This document shows, in pieces, positions 37,462 to 47,078 of a stretch of DNA of 64,000 bases. The notes under the pieces are model-generated. The model searched no databases. It worked only from the letters and a program-made list of their open reading frames with translations, and was not told where the DNA came from. Source of the stretch: Alcaligenes faecalis (GTDB taxonomy: Bacteria; Pseudomonadota; Gammaproteobacteria; Burkholderiales; Burkholderiaceae_B); NCBI RefSeq assembly GCF_009497775.1, contig NZ_CP031012.1, forward strand, positions 3,933,235 through 3,997,234. The letters run 5' to 3'. Each line of letters begins with the position of its first letter. The first letter of the stretch is position 1. The position numbers were made by a program, and so were the translations under genes.

Positions 37462-38673
37462 TTAGGGCAATTCCACGGCCACCGGCCCACGGGGACGGGA
37501 ACAGCACAACAAGACTTTGCCCTCTGGCACAGGGTCCAGAGGCTCTTCAAAATAATCGACCTCGCCCGATACCAAGGTGCACATGCAGGTATTGCACAGG
37601 CCTGCACGGCAATTAAAGTCCGGGTTCAAGCCCGTTTCTTCAGCCAGATCCAGCAAGGAAGGACAATCCTCATGCCATTGGGCCTGACGACCGTCGGGCA
37701 AGAACGTCACGGTCTGCGTGGCATCTGCGGCGGTTTCATCAACTGCTGCAAGCGACTCGGGTTCTGATGCACTTGCAGTCGCACTGCCAAGCACGGCAGG
37801 CGCTGTCGCTGGCTGCTCTGGCTGAACAAGGCTGGCCGCAACATCACCAGCCAAGGTCTTTTCCAGCACCGTGGCCGGGCCAAAAAACTCGTAGTGAATG
37901 CGTTCGCGCGCCACCCCCAGACTACGCAGCACACCGTAATTACTCTGCATGAAGGCACCAGGCCCACACAGGTAAAACTCGTAATCATCCAGTGGCAGCC
38001 AACGCTGCAACTGCTCACGTGTAATCAGTCCCGCCACATGGTGCAAACCGGCTTGCTCATCATCTTCAGTCGGGTTGCGATAGCAGAAGTAAAGCTGCAC
38101 GCCTTCGCGCTGCGCCACCAGCTCGCGCATCTCATCCGCAAAGGCATGCACCACGCTGTTATCACAGGCATGGATCACATACACCTTACGCTGACTGCGT
38201 TTAAGCAAACGATGCAGCATGGCCAGCAAAGGGGTCTGGCCCACGCCGCCGCTTAGCAGCACCACAGGCCGCTGGCTGCTCTCGTCCAGCACAAACTCAC
38301 CCATCGGTCCGGCCGCGCTCAGCACATCGCCCGGCTGCACCTGTTGATGCAGATAGGAGGAGGCCAAGCCATCAGCCACGCTTAATCCTGCCGGGGCCTT
38401 CTCGTGTTTGACGGAAATGCGCAGACGCTCCGTGCAGTCGGGATCCCCCGACACGCTGTAATTGCGCAGCACGGTTTGCCCGTCAATCTCCAGACGGAAC
38501 ACCAGATACTGACCCGGCTGATAAGGCGGCATAACACCGTCCACCGGCTGCAGTACAAACGAAGTAATCACTTCGCTTTCGCGCTGCTTTTCCAGTACGC
38601 GATAGTCCCGGAAACGGCGGCTGGCCGTAGCCTCGGTGGACGCAGGTGATGCAGTCGTATTCATCACACTCAA
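37462..38673 (-). CDS. Flavin reductase with C-terminal [2Fe-2S] ferredoxin domain (oxygenase partner)
   Basis: Electron-transfer partner for the Rieske oxygenase. Order: FAD domain (RNYSVSGDP), NAD(P) domain (LLSGGVGQTPLLAMLHRL; FYLCGPGAFMQ), a roughly 60-residue Ala/Pro/Ser/Glu-rich linker, then a plant-type ferredoxin domain with Cys-x4-Cys-x2-Cys in CRAGLCNTC and a later Cys. 403 residues. The long linker suggests a freely swinging ferredoxin. Starts with an ATGA overlap on the oxygenase gene. Confidence 0.9.
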   Translation of the reverse strand: MSVMNTTASPASTEATASRRFRDYRVLEKQRESEVITSFVLQPVDGVMPPYQPGQYLVFRLEIDGQTVLRNYSVSGDPDCTERLRISVKHEKAPAGLSVADGLASSYLHQQVQPGDVLSAAGPMGEFVLDESSQRPVVLLSGGVGQTPLLAMLHRLLKRSQRKVYVIHACDNSVVHAFADEMRELVAQREGVQLYFCYRNPTEDDEQAGLHHVAGLITREQLQRWLPLDDYEFYLCGPGAFMQSNYGVLRSLGVARERIHYEFFGPATVLEKTLAGDVAASLVQPEQPATAPAVLGSATASASEPESLAAVDETAADATQTVTFLPDGRQAQWHEDCPSLLDLAEETGLNPDFNCRAGLCNTCMCTLVSGEVDYFEEPLDPVPEGKVLLCCSRPRGPVAVELP

Positions 38674-39713
38674 GCCGTTGCGGTCTCGCTGGCGACGGCT
38701 TGCTCGGCCTGGATCATCTGGCTGATCTTGCGACGGAAGCGCAAGGGGCCGGAATCCAAGGGCAAGTCCAAAGCGGCAGGACGCTCTTTCAGGGCCTTAT
38801 GCACTTCTTCCAGAACCACTTTGTCTTCCAGGAAAGCGTGGCGCACGTCTTCATTAAAGACCTTGGAGATGGCCTCATCATCCGGGCTGAAATTGCGCAG
38901 TTGGAACCAGAAGTAGCGGGTGTGTTCCTCGTCGATAGGCGTCAGGAAGTTATAGGAGTCCATCAGGAAAACGTCCTGGTGGTACTCGCTGGGTTCCTCG
39001 GTGGCGGCACCGGCGGGCAGGAAGATAGCCTTGATTACGGCCAGCGATGGGAAGCGCACTTCGTATTGCTGCTTACGGTCGCAATTGCCTTCAAATTTCA
39101 CAAATTGCTTGTAAAACGGCGCAACTTCCACATTTTTAGACCAGCGCGAGACCGTCACGCCATTGTCTTCAACCTTGACGGTCAAGGGCAGGCCGATGAT
39201 GTCGGGGCTGCCAAACGAGCTTTGGTGTACCCAGGACACGTGCGAGGGGTCCAGCAAATTGTCGGTGACGTACAGGTAATTGCAGTCCAGCTCCATGGCA
39301 TCGCCACGGTTCACACCCCATTCGGCGTTGTCCCACTCGGGGATGTCGATCAGTTTGGACGGATCAGCCAGTTCAGGATCACCCATCCAGACCCAGACCA
39401 GGCCAAACCGCTCCGTACAGGGATAGCTGCGCACCACCGCACTTTTAGGGATTTGCGCCACACCGGGCGCCTTGGTACAGGAGCCGCTGCAATCAAATGT
39501 CAGGCCGTGGTAGCCACACTCCACCTGATCGCCAATCAAACGGCCTTTGGACAAAGGCAGGCGACGGTGCGGACAGGAATCTTCCAAAGCCACAGGCTGG
39601 CCGTCTTCGCGGCGATACAGCACCAGGTTTTCGCTAAGCATACGCACAGGCTGCAAGCTGCGACCGAGCTGCGTAGCCAATGCGCCTACATACCAGGCAT
39701 TGCGTACAAACAT
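38670..39713 (-). CDS. Rieske non-heme iron oxygenase, alpha subunit (VanA/phthalate-dioxygenase-like)
   Basis: 347 residues. Rieske ligands Cys47, His49, Cys66 and His69 (SCPHR, CGYHG). Mononuclear iron motif Asn152-x2-Asp155-x2-His158-x4-His163 (NLLDPSHVSWVH). Single-subunit demethylase/hydroxylase layout. Substrate unknown: vanillate-type aromatic demethylation and betaine demethylation are both possible from the partner type. First gene of a two-gene operon; the LysR gene at 39870 is divergent. Confidence 0.9.
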   Translation of the reverse strand: MFVRNAWYVGALATQLGRSLQPVRMLSENLVLYRREDGQPVALEDSCPHRRLPLSKGRLIGDQVECGYHGLTFDCSGSCTKAPGVAQIPKSAVVRSYPCTERFGLVWVWMGDPELADPSKLIDIPEWDNAEWGVNRGDAMELDCNYLYVTDNLLDPSHVSWVHQSSFGSPDIIGLPLTVKVEDNGVTVSRWSKNVEVAPFYKQFVKFEGNCDRKQQYEVRFPSLAVIKAIFLPAGAATEEPSEYHQDVFLMDSYNFLTPIDEEHTRYFWFQLRNFSPDDEAISKVFNEDVRHAFLEDKVVLEEVHKALKERPAALDLPLDSGPLRFRRKISQMIQAEQAVASETATA

Positions 39714-39869
39714 GATTTACCCCCAACTCTGAATGCGGTGCATGATGGCGGAACGAGCCCACTCATGCTCTATTGTTTGTCATGATAGTCGCAATCAAAT
39801 TCAGCCTACCATCCATATCGTTTAGAATTTCTAAAGTTAAATTACTTTTCTGGACGGGGTTTGACCATC

Positions 39870-40820
39870 ATGGATACCTTGCCTCCCTTACGCGCGCTGC
39901 AAGTCTTTGAGACGCTGGGCCACAGCCAAAGCCTGCAAGAAGCCGCCCGTCGTCTGAAAATTACTCCCGGTGCCATCAGCCAGCAATTGCGCCTGCTGGA
40001 AGACACGCTGGGCTGTAGCCTGACCTACAAAGAAGGCAAACGCTTGCGGCTGACAGCGGCGGGGGTGCGCTTTCATGAAATCTGTACCCAGGCGTTTGAG
40101 CTGTTGCGCGACGGCCAGCAAGAAATGGAGCGTTCGCGCAACACCAGCCTGCTGTCCATCAGCGCTTTGCCGTCCATGCTTAAAACCTGGATGGCTCCAC
40201 TGGCGTTTCAATGGCAGGAGCAGTACGACCCGGAGCTGACCCTGCACCTGAAAGGCAGCCATGCCGAGCCCGATCTGGAGGCCGAGCAAATCGACTTTCG
40301 GATTACCTACGGCCAGGCCGCCGCCCGCCCCCGCAGCTTTACCGAGCTTTATACAGACCGTGTCGTGCCCGCTTGCAGCCCGGCCCTGCTCCAAGGGCAA
40401 GCCGCCTTGCGGCATCCTCGTGATCTATTGAGCTATCCCTTGCTGTCCTCGGACTGGCAGCCACGCTTTACTTCACCGCCATCCTGGCGCGACTGGTTTG
40501 AGTCTCTGGATATAGACATAGGCGATACACCCCTGGATCGCTTCCGCGTGTTTTCCCTGTCGCATATGGCGCTGGAGTCTGCAGTGGCAGGTCAGGGTTT
40601 TGTATTGGCGCAATGCTCGATGATAGAAAAGGAAGTGCGCAGCGGGCAGTTGGTCCTGCCCTTCTCCCACTCCTTGCCCCTGCCCTGGCCCTATGTGCTG
40701 ACTAGGCGAGCGGGTGCGTTTGAATCGCCCCATAGTCAGGACTTTCATCGTTACTTATTGAACCGGGCGCGGCAGCAGGAACAGATCAATCAGGAGTTGT
40801 TATTGCAAGCATGGACCTGA
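39870..40820 (+). CDS. LysR-family transcriptional regulator (GcvA-like)
   Basis: 316 residues from ATG 39870 (MDTLPPLRALQVF); an in-frame TTG lies 9 bp upstream. Helix-turn-helix SLQEAARRLKITPGAISQQLRLLEDTLGCSL. The effector domain is ordinary. Divergent from the Rieske oxygenase operon with 156 bp between, so it is the likely regulator of that operon. Confidence 0.9.
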   Translation: MDTLPPLRALQVFETLGHSQSLQEAARRLKITPGAISQQLRLLEDTLGCSLTYKEGKRLRLTAAGVRFHEICTQAFELLRDGQQEMERSRNTSLLSISALPSMLKTWMAPLAFQWQEQYDPELTLHLKGSHAEPDLEAEQIDFRITYGQAAARPRSFTELYTDRVVPACSPALLQGQAALRHPRDLLSYPLLSSDWQPRFTSPPSWRDWFESLDIDIGDTPLDRFRVFSLSHMALESAVAGQGFVLAQCSMIEKEVRSGQLVLPFSHSLPLPWPYVLTRRAGAFESPHSQDFHRYLLNRARQQEQINQELLLQAWT

Positions 40821-40923
40821 GCAATGTCGCAGTACGACGAAGCACGGCTGGATCAGACAAGTACGTATAAGCGCTTGTTACCACCCGATCAAAGCACCTG
40901 CAGACTACATTTCCAACACCCAC

Positions 40924-40966
40924 AAAAAAGCGTGTTTACCGCCCCCGAAGGGGCCATAAACACGCT
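40924..40966 (-). terminator. Terminator of the aromatic aminotransferase gene
   Basis: AGCGTGTTTA (40929-40938) pairs with TAAACACGCT (40957-40966), with an inner GCCCC/GGGGC stem. On the minus strand a run of six U follows. It lies 30 bp past the aminotransferase stop. Confidence 0.9.
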
Positions 40967-40996
40967 CTTTAATCCTGCCGGAAAGACTTCAGTGTC

Positions 40997-42190
40997 TTAG
41001 GCCACCACAGCAGCCAGCGACTCCGCGAAGTAATCCACGTTGGATTGGTTCAGGCCTGGCACGCTGATGCGGCCCGACTCCAGAATGTACACGCCGAAAT
41101 CGTCACGCAATTTCTGGATCTGCTCTTTTGTCAGGCCGGTGTAGCAGAACATGCCTTGTTGTTTGACGAAGTAGCTGCTGTCGTACTGGGGAGCCAGTTC
41201 TTTCAGACGATCGTGCACACGCTTGCGCATGGCGGCGATACGCTGACGCATGGTTTCCACGTCTGCCGTCCACTCGGCCAGCAAGGACTCGTCGGACAAG
41301 ATGGTGGCAATGGCCTGACCACCGTGCGATGGCGGGTTGGAGTAGATGCGACGCACCACAGCTTTGAGCTGACCCAGAACGCGGTCAGCTTCGTCCGCGC
41401 TCTGGCACACCACCGACAAGCCGCCGCAGCGCTCGGAGTAGTAGGAGAAGTTCTTGGAAAAGGAATTGGCCAGCAGGAAAGTCAGGCCTGCATCGACCAT
41501 GGCGCGCACGGCGAAGGCATCTTCATCCAGGCTACGACCAAACCCCTGGTAAGCCATGTCCAGGAAAGGAATCAGCTTGCGCTGTTGCAGCACAGGAATC
41601 AGTTGCAGCCACTGCTCATCGCTCAGATCAGCCCCGGTGGGGTTATGACAGCAGGGGTGCAGCAGGACAATGCTGTGCTCGGGCAGGACGGAGATATCTT
41701 CCATCAGGCCGGTGAAATCCAGGCCGCGAGTGGCTGGATCGTAGTAACGGTAGGTGTGAGTAGGAATGCCCGATCCACGGAAAATGGAGTGGTGGTTATC
41801 CCAGGCTGGATCGCTGATCCACATTTCGCTATTGGGGTAGGCGTCGTGCAGGAAGTCGCCACCCACTTTCAAGGCACCCGAACCGCCCAGTGTCTGAATG
41901 GTCGCAACACGACCTTCTTGCAGCACTTTGCTGTCGGCACCAAAAACCAGTTTTTGCACGGCGCTGCGGTACGAAGCCAAGCCTTCGATAGGCAGGTAGC
42001 CACGTGGCTGGCCCTTGGCCGCCCATTGTTCTTCAGCCCGGCGAGCCACATCCAGCAAAGGCAGACGGCCTTGCTCGTCGTAATACAAACCAATGGTCAG
42101 GTTGACCTTGCGATCGCGCGGATCGGCGTGAAAGGCCTCGTTCAAACGAAAAATCGGATCGCCACCATAGGCCTGCAAATGCTCAAACAT
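40997..42190 (-). CDS. Aromatic/aspartate aminotransferase (TyrB/AspC family)
   Basis: PLP enzyme transferring amino groups between aromatic amino acids or aspartate and 2-oxoglutarate. 397 residues, normal length. Key segments: LTIGLYYDEQGRLPLL, HPCCHNPTGADL, FLDMAYQGFGRSL and the PLP lysine in NSFSKNFSYYSERCG. Monocistronic with its own terminator. TyrB versus AspC specificity is not decidable here; I leave the symbol empty. Confidence 0.92.
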   Translation of the reverse strand: MFEHLQAYGGDPIFRLNEAFHADPRDRKVNLTIGLYYDEQGRLPLLDVARRAEEQWAAKGQPRGYLPIEGLASYRSAVQKLVFGADSKVLQEGRVATIQTLGGSGALKVGGDFLHDAYPNSEMWISDPAWDNHHSIFRGSGIPTHTYRYYDPATRGLDFTGLMEDISVLPEHSIVLLHPCCHNPTGADLSDEQWLQLIPVLQQRKLIPFLDMAYQGFGRSLDEDAFAVRAMVDAGLTFLLANSFSKNFSYYSERCGGLSVVCQSADEADRVLGQLKAVVRRIYSNPPSHGGQAIATILSDESLLAEWTADVETMRQRIAAMRKRVHDRLKELAPQYDSSYFVKQQGMFCYTGLTKEQIQKLRDDFGVYILESGRISVPGLNQSNVDYFAESLAAVVA

Positions 42191-42665
42191 GCTTGTTCCT
42201 TGAAAAATTACGGTTGTGGGCCGCCCGGTCTGGTCGACGGTCTATTCAAATAACCATTGACCTTATACCTTGGGCCTACTTTAGCCAATATCCTGGGGAT
42301 CTTTTTGCAGCACATGAGCACACGAGCGATGCGTGAATGCGTCATCAGACTTGTCCCCCCTTGGCGCGGCGCGGCACCTGTTCTTGTCTAGTCGGTGCAG
42401 GCGGTCAAACACCAGCGTCACCATGAAGTCTGTTCACAGTTCCAGTAAACCGGAGGTTCAAGAACGTGAACGCGGTGTACCAGCTTGTCTGCCTGGGCCT
42501 TGCCAGCAACGAATATACATGGCTTTCTGACGATACAGAACCGTGCACTTGCATTCATTCTGCTTTTGGTCCGCCCGTACTCCCCACGTGTCACCGCACT
42601 GTCATATGCAGATTCCGCTCAAGACCGTTAACATGGGACTTTCACCGTTTCATCAGGAGTCCGCC
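42191..42665. other. 475-bp intergenic region without a supported gene
   Basis: Between the aminotransferase and phosphatase genes. A GTG at 42466 with GGAGG 9 nt upstream opens an 80-codon frame, but its composition is not protein-like and it runs into the phosphatase gene. It must contain the aminotransferase promoter and the phosphatase promoter. I see no strong terminator or RNA motif. Confidence 0.5.
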
Positions 42666-43415
42666 GTGTCCGTATCGCCGCTGCCCAGTTCCGTATCCTG
42701 CCCTTTAGAAGGGGCCAGCAACTTCCGTGATATTGGCGGCTATGCCACAGACTCCGGCTCCTTTCGTAAAGGTCGCGTCTACCGTTCGGACCATTTGGCG
42801 GATTTAAGCAGCCATGATCTGGACACTCTGCAAGAGCTGGGCATCGCCCGTTCCCTGGACTTTCGCGGAGCACACGAGCGCAAACGCTCGCCTTATCAGT
42901 ACAGCTTTCTGACCAGCCACGCGCTGACCGTCGAGCCTACCGTCCTGCCGGATTTTATGGACATGCTGGCTAAAGGCCAGGTGGATGTAGAAGCGGCACA
43001 CGGCACCATGAACAAGACCTACACCGAGTTCGTGACCGGCCATGCCGCCACTTTCGGACAAGTCTTTGATCAACTACTGCAAGCCGATACGCCGGTGGTC
43101 ATGCACTGCACTGCGGGCAAAGACCGCACCGGCTTTGCCGTCGCCTTGCTGCACCGCGCCGCTGGCGTGCACCCTGACGATGTCATGCACGACTATCTGC
43201 TGACCAATCAATTCTTCCGCCGCCCCAATCTGCCCGATAACCGTGGCATCAGCGACGAAGTGCTGGATATCCTCTGGGGCGTCAAGCCCGAGTTTCTGGA
43301 AACCGCCTTCAAGACGATTGATGAAACGTACGGCAATCTGGAGAACTTCTTTCAGAACGCCTTGAAGCTCAGCCCCGCCCGACGCGAGGCCTTGCTGGAA
43401 CGCTACACCGCCTAA
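42666..43415 (+). CDS. Protein-tyrosine/serine phosphatase (PF13350-type)
   Basis: 249 residues from GTG 42666, which has AGGAG 6 nt upstream; longer in-frame ATG starts (42543, 42633) lack a site. The P-loop HCTAGKDRTG carries the catalytic Cys and Arg. The N-terminal NFRDIGGYATDSG and YRSDHLADLS are typical of LipA/IphP-like phosphatases in bacteria. No signal peptide, so cytoplasmic. Substrate may be phosphoinositide or phosphoprotein. Overlaps the convergent MBL gene by 4 bp at the stops. Confidence 0.87.
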   Translation: MSVSPLPSSVSCPLEGASNFRDIGGYATDSGSFRKGRVYRSDHLADLSSHDLDTLQELGIARSLDFRGAHERKRSPYQYSFLTSHALTVEPTVLPDFMDMLAKGQVDVEAAHGTMNKTYTEFVTGHAATFGQVFDQLLQADTPVVMHCTAGKDRTGFAVALLHRAAGVHPDDVMHDYLLTNQFFRRPNLPDNRGISDEVLDILWGVKPEFLETAFKTIDETYGNLENFFQNALKLSPARREALLERYTA

Positions 43416-44512
43416 ACCACGCCTACGGAGGTCGCTGGCAACTCCCAGTGACCTTCCAGGCTCAAGGCCGGTCCCATCACATTGCGCCAGGTCGGCAAAT
43501 CATGCATTTGCGTGAACAAAGGCATGCAATAGCGCGGCTGCACCATATCCACCAGCCAACGCAAATCTGTCAGACGCGGGTGCACATTCCAGCACAAGGT
43601 ATGCGTGCCACGGGGCGCATGGGGGGCCACATAGCCGGTGTGAATCAACAAGCGCTCGCTGGACTCGGCATTGCGGTCCGCAGCCCGCGCCTGATGCTCC
43701 CGAATCAACTCCCCTGCCTTGCCCTGACAACCGTCCGGCTCACCCGCCAGCAGCAGGTGCGCTTGCGGATCAAACGTAGCGGCACGCGGCATCAGTTCAC
43801 GCAAGGATTGCTGCACACCCGGCAACAACAAATCACTGCTTTGGCTGATCATGCGGGTCAGGTTTTCGTAGCAGGACGCGTCCATGCTCCAATCCTCAAA
43901 ACCTTGCTGCTGACGCCACAAGGCAATCTCTATCGCCCGACCTGAAGGCGGCACGGGCAACAAGGCCGGCTGAGACTCCAGCAAGGACTCCAGAATGCTC
44001 CAGGCCACGTGATGGGACTGGTCGTACAAACCGTAAGACGCATCCAGCAAAGCCAGGTAGGCAGGGGGTGGCAAATCAAAGGGGAACAGCAAGGATTCGC
44101 AGGAAAAATCCCCGCTATAAAACAGCCCGCCGCCCACATCCAGATGCAACCAGACACCACCCAAGGCATGGCCGGACAAGCCGGTACGCACGGCAATATC
44201 GCCAATGTAAGTCGTGCCGCGGGTTGGGAGCTCCCGCCAGATCCGCCCCGCAGGCAAGCTGCGCGCCGTCGAGGCCGTGGCATAAACAGGAATATGTTCA
44301 GGCAGCTTGGATAAGGAGCCAATATGATCCTGATGATCGTGCGTCACCAGAATGGCATCCACCTCCAGCCCTTCATACCAATCACACACCTGCCCAGGGT
44401 ACAAAGGCCCGCCCGCATCCAGCAGCAATCGCAAGCCACAAGCCTGCACGAGAATGGCGGCTGGCGCTTTGCCTCCATAGCCGCTTAACACCGTCACCAG
44501 GGTCTGGTTCAT
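43412..44512 (-). CDS. MBL-fold metallo-hydrolase (RNase J/CPSF-like exonuclease fold)
   Basis: 366 residues from ATG 44512 (MNQTLVTVLSG). The metal motif THDHQDHIG and the later SGHALGG, SGDFSCES and HTGYVAPHAPRGTH indicate a beta-lactamase-fold hydrolase with a beta-CASP-like insert. DNA or RNA processing is possible; the substrate is unknown. Monocistronic, 4-bp convergent overlap with the phosphatase gene. Upstream lie about 350 bp of non-coding sequence. Confidence 0.75.
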   Translation of the reverse strand: MNQTLVTVLSGYGGKAPAAILVQACGLRLLLDAGGPLYPGQVCDWYEGLEVDAILVTHDHQDHIGSLSKLPEHIPVYATASTARSLPAGRIWRELPTRGTTYIGDIAVRTGLSGHALGGVWLHLDVGGGLFYSGDFSCESLLFPFDLPPPAYLALLDASYGLYDQSHHVAWSILESLLESQPALLPVPPSGRAIEIALWRQQQGFEDWSMDASCYENLTRMISQSSDLLLPGVQQSLRELMPRAATFDPQAHLLLAGEPDGCQGKAGELIREHQARAADRNAESSERLLIHTGYVAPHAPRGTHTLCWNVHPRLTDLRWLVDMVQPRYCMPLFTQMHDLPTWRNVMGPALSLEGHWELPATSVGVV

Positions 44513-44803
44513 GCTCCGTCCCCCACAAGGCATTCAGGCCAATACATCACCAAGCCACACCCGGCATCCTGCTTTGCAGCACGGCGCAACACCGGGCACA
44601 AAAGCAAAGCATCAATAAGCGCAATGGGCCGCAGCTCACGCTGCCGGACAGAAGAAGGCATCAACTTAAAGAACCAGAGTCACCGAAGTGCCCTGCCTTA
44701 AAAAGACTACGACAGGCTCAGGTTAAACAAGTGTTCTTTCAGCCCTGTTACAGTTTTATGGCAGTTCGATGGCAGTGAGCTGCCCCGTGCAAAACAGGCA
44801 AAA

Positions 44804-44831
44804 CAAAAAAAGAGCGCCAACCTCAGCGCTC
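44804..44831 (-). terminator. Terminator of the 45-49 kb minus-strand operon
   Basis: GAGCGC (44812-44817) pairs with GCGCTC (44826-44831); on the minus strand TTTTTTTG follows. It lies 28 bp past the Gate-domain protein stop. The rest of 44513-44803 shows no gene or other motif. Confidence 0.85.
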
Positions 44832-44859
44832 CTGAAAAGGGGGGACTACAAACAGGAAC

Positions 44860-45966
44860 TCAGATAATCAAAGGCGTCAAAAATACGGCCAGAATCACTG
44901 CCGTCACCAAGCGCATCACGATGCCCAGAACAGCCGCCATCATGACTTCTTTTTCATTCAGATCCGAGCACTCGGCCCAGACCACCGGAATCTGTCCAAA
45001 TACAGCTGACAGTGGCAATCCCGACGAGGCCAGGACGAAGGAACCCACCACCAACGAGGGATCCAATGTTGAAGCCATCGCCTGCAACTTACCCATCGCC
45101 AAAGTCGGGCTGACCAGCATCGCCAGCACGCCTGTTTCGGGATGAATATTCAGCGCCAGCAAACCGCGCTCCAGCACATCGCTGACAGGTGCCCAAATAC
45201 CCATGTGTTCAAGCAAGCCAATGACACAGAACACCAAAGCCACGGCTGGAATCAGAATCAGCAGCAACAACTCCACCCCTTCGCGGGCGGCCTTGAACAG
45301 CATGGGTGCAAAATCAATATTCGGTGTGAAACGAGGCGCTGCCAGCAAATCCACCGAGCGAACATTGCGGTAGACCAGCCGTGACAGCAATAAGGGGGAC
45401 AGCAACAAGGGGCCGAAGATCGCAATCAGCACCACGGCAAAGACATTCACCCCGGCAAAGGTCAAGGCCATCATGCCCAGCATGAAGGTCGAGAACGATT
45501 GCTGTGACTGCACCATCGTGGCCACCGCAATTTTCTGCTCGTCCTTGGTAGCTCCTGCCTGGCGCAGCAAGGGGCCTGAAATACGGCCAGCCGCGTTGAT
45601 ATCACCAAAAATGTTGTACACGCTGGGAATGATGACGGCCGGATTGATTCCAATGGCCCGCATCGCTGGCATAAAGACCCGCATCATGGCGTCAGTAAAA
45701 CCCAAACGCTCCAGCAAGCGTCCAATGATGACGCTGATAATGACAGCCACCCCAACCTGCCCGGTCAAAAATACATCCACCACCACGGGCTTGACCTTGT
45801 TGAGCACCGTATCAAACGCGCCCGACAAGGTCGCGGGAAAGAAAAACAGCGTCAGCATGGCCACGGCCAGCAAGCTCAGGCCTACCGCCTCGATACGTTC
45901 CAAGGGGCGGCGGCCCGCAGGCGGTGAATGCACTACCTTATCGATTTCTATTGTTTTGTTATCCAT
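44860..45966 (-). CDS. Nucleoside-recognition (Gate) domain membrane protein
   Basis: 368 residues, about eight to nine hydrophobic segments. Gate-domain features: FFPATLSGAFDTVLNKV, PSVYNIFGDINAAGRISGPLL and ASSGLPLSAVFGQIPVVWAECSDL. Such proteins resemble YjiH or spore-maturation-type permease halves; transport of a small organic solute is inferred. Last gene of the operon starting at 49556; 26 bp after the Nif3-like gene. GGAGAG precedes the ATG. Confidence 0.75.
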   Translation of the reverse strand: MDNKTIEIDKVVHSPPAGRRPLERIEAVGLSLLAVAMLTLFFFPATLSGAFDTVLNKVKPVVVDVFLTGQVGVAVIISVIIGRLLERLGFTDAMMRVFMPAMRAIGINPAVIIPSVYNIFGDINAAGRISGPLLRQAGATKDEQKIAVATMVQSQQSFSTFMLGMMALTFAGVNVFAVVLIAIFGPLLLSPLLLSRLVYRNVRSVDLLAAPRFTPNIDFAPMLFKAAREGVELLLLILIPAVALVFCVIGLLEHMGIWAPVSDVLERGLLALNIHPETGVLAMLVSPTLAMGKLQAMASTLDPSLVVGSFVLASSGLPLSAVFGQIPVVWAECSDLNEKEVMMAAVLGIVMRLVTAVILAVFLTPLII

Positions 45967-45992
45967 GTCTCTCTCCGTTCAGGAAGCTGGAC

Positions 45993-47015
45993 TTACTGGA
46001 AGCTCAACACATTCTTGCCCATCAAATGGGCAGTCGAAAAATGCTGGGCGTATTCACGCAGGCGGGCCCCACCCACTTGATGCACAGGTGTCGATGTCAC
46101 CCGGTCGCGGAACATCACCACCTCGACACCATCGAGCAAAGCGCTCAGGGCATACGCCAAGGGCAACCCATTTTCCAGAATTTCCAGTACATGACTGTTG
46201 CCCACCAGGAAATTCAGGCCTAGTTCACGCGCGCATTCGATAAGCGCATGGCCGTCGTAGACCCGGCTGATGGAAGCCAGCACCGTGTCAACGCCCGGGT
46301 TCTCGGCCACCGCCTGACGCAGATGGTCGGGGCTGAAACCGGTATGCGGAAAAATGTGCAAAATACGACCGACTCGACTACTACGCTCGCCCAGCCGAAT
46401 GGCTCCCCGCGTCAGAGTACTGGTCTCCAGAATGTTTTCATTGCCCTTGATACGGCGTTCAGCCTGCAAGACCTGATCCTCCAGATCCAAGCCCATGAAA
46501 CCGTCAAGCCGATCCAGCATATCGCCCAAGGTGTTCACCCCTTCCAGGGGCTCGCCCACGAACATCACATTGCCATGAATGCCTCCATAAGCGATATCGC
46601 TTTTGCCCACTTTGTGGCCATGCAGATACGCAATACCCGGATGCAAACCATGAAACGCTTCGTGGCACTCCAGCGCAGCGATGCCATACAAGTCCAGATA
46701 ATCCTTCAGGGTCACGCCCCCGCAACTAGCAGCGTCAGCGATCGGATGATGCGCAACAATGGCATCCACCCCGGTTGCGCCGGCCAGCTCAATGCTCAGC
46801 TCGGACATGGTCATGCACACCGCCACCTTGCGCACTTCCTTGTTGGGATCCCCATGAATCAGCCCCGGGATCTCCAGTACTTCCTTGCCGTAAATTCCAG
46901 AGGACTTCCAGATCACGAAGGGATGATGGCCGCATTTGACCTCATCCATACAGGACACCATGCGTCCCCCCGTAATTACGTTCAATGCATCCAGCAAATC
47001 GGCTACATAGGCCAT
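45993..47015 (-). CDS. Nif3-like/DUF34 dinuclear-metal protein
   Basis: 340 residues from ATG 47015 (MAYVADLL), with GGAG about 8 nt upstream. The motif VDAIVAHHPIADAASCGG and the later HALIECARELGLNFLVGNSH fit the NIF3/NGG1p family, thought to bind two metal ions through His and Glu. The biochemical role of this family is not settled; metal or nucleotide-linked hydrolase functions have been suggested. Immediately preceded by a very strong hairpin (47037-47078). Cotranscribed with the Gate protein gene. Confidence 0.75.
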   Translation of the reverse strand: MAYVADLLDALNVITGGRMVSCMDEVKCGHHPFVIWKSSGIYGKEVLEIPGLIHGDPNKEVRKVAVCMTMSELSIELAGATGVDAIVAHHPIADAASCGGVTLKDYLDLYGIAALECHEAFHGLHPGIAYLHGHKVGKSDIAYGGIHGNVMFVGEPLEGVNTLGDMLDRLDGFMGLDLEDQVLQAERRIKGNENILETSTLTRGAIRLGERSSRVGRILHIFPHTGFSPDHLRQAVAENPGVDTVLASISRVYDGHALIECARELGLNFLVGNSHVLEILENGLPLAYALSALLDGVEVVMFRDRVTSTPVHQVGGARLREYAQHFSTAHLMGKNVLSFQ

Positions 47016-47031
47016 GATTTTGTCTCCAAAT

Positions 47032-47078
47032 AAAAAGCCGGCCTCGGGCCCTGGGAGTTCCCAGGGCCCGAGGCCGGC
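47032..47078 (-). promoter_or_regulatory. Terminator-like hairpin just upstream of the Nif3-like gene
   Basis: Arms 47037-47056 and 47059-47078 are perfectly complementary over 20 bp (GC-rich, GCCGGCCTCGGGCCCTGGGA in the first arm) with a 2-nt formal loop. On the minus strand the stem is followed by TTTTTATTT and then the ribosome site of the Nif3-like gene at 22 nt. This is an intrinsic terminator placed inside an operon, so an attenuator or partial terminator. Confidence 0.8.

Noticed and set aside
42466..42708. 80-codon frame with a GGAGG site
   Set aside because: Composition is not protein-like and the frame overlaps the start of the phosphatase gene, which has its own better ribosome site.
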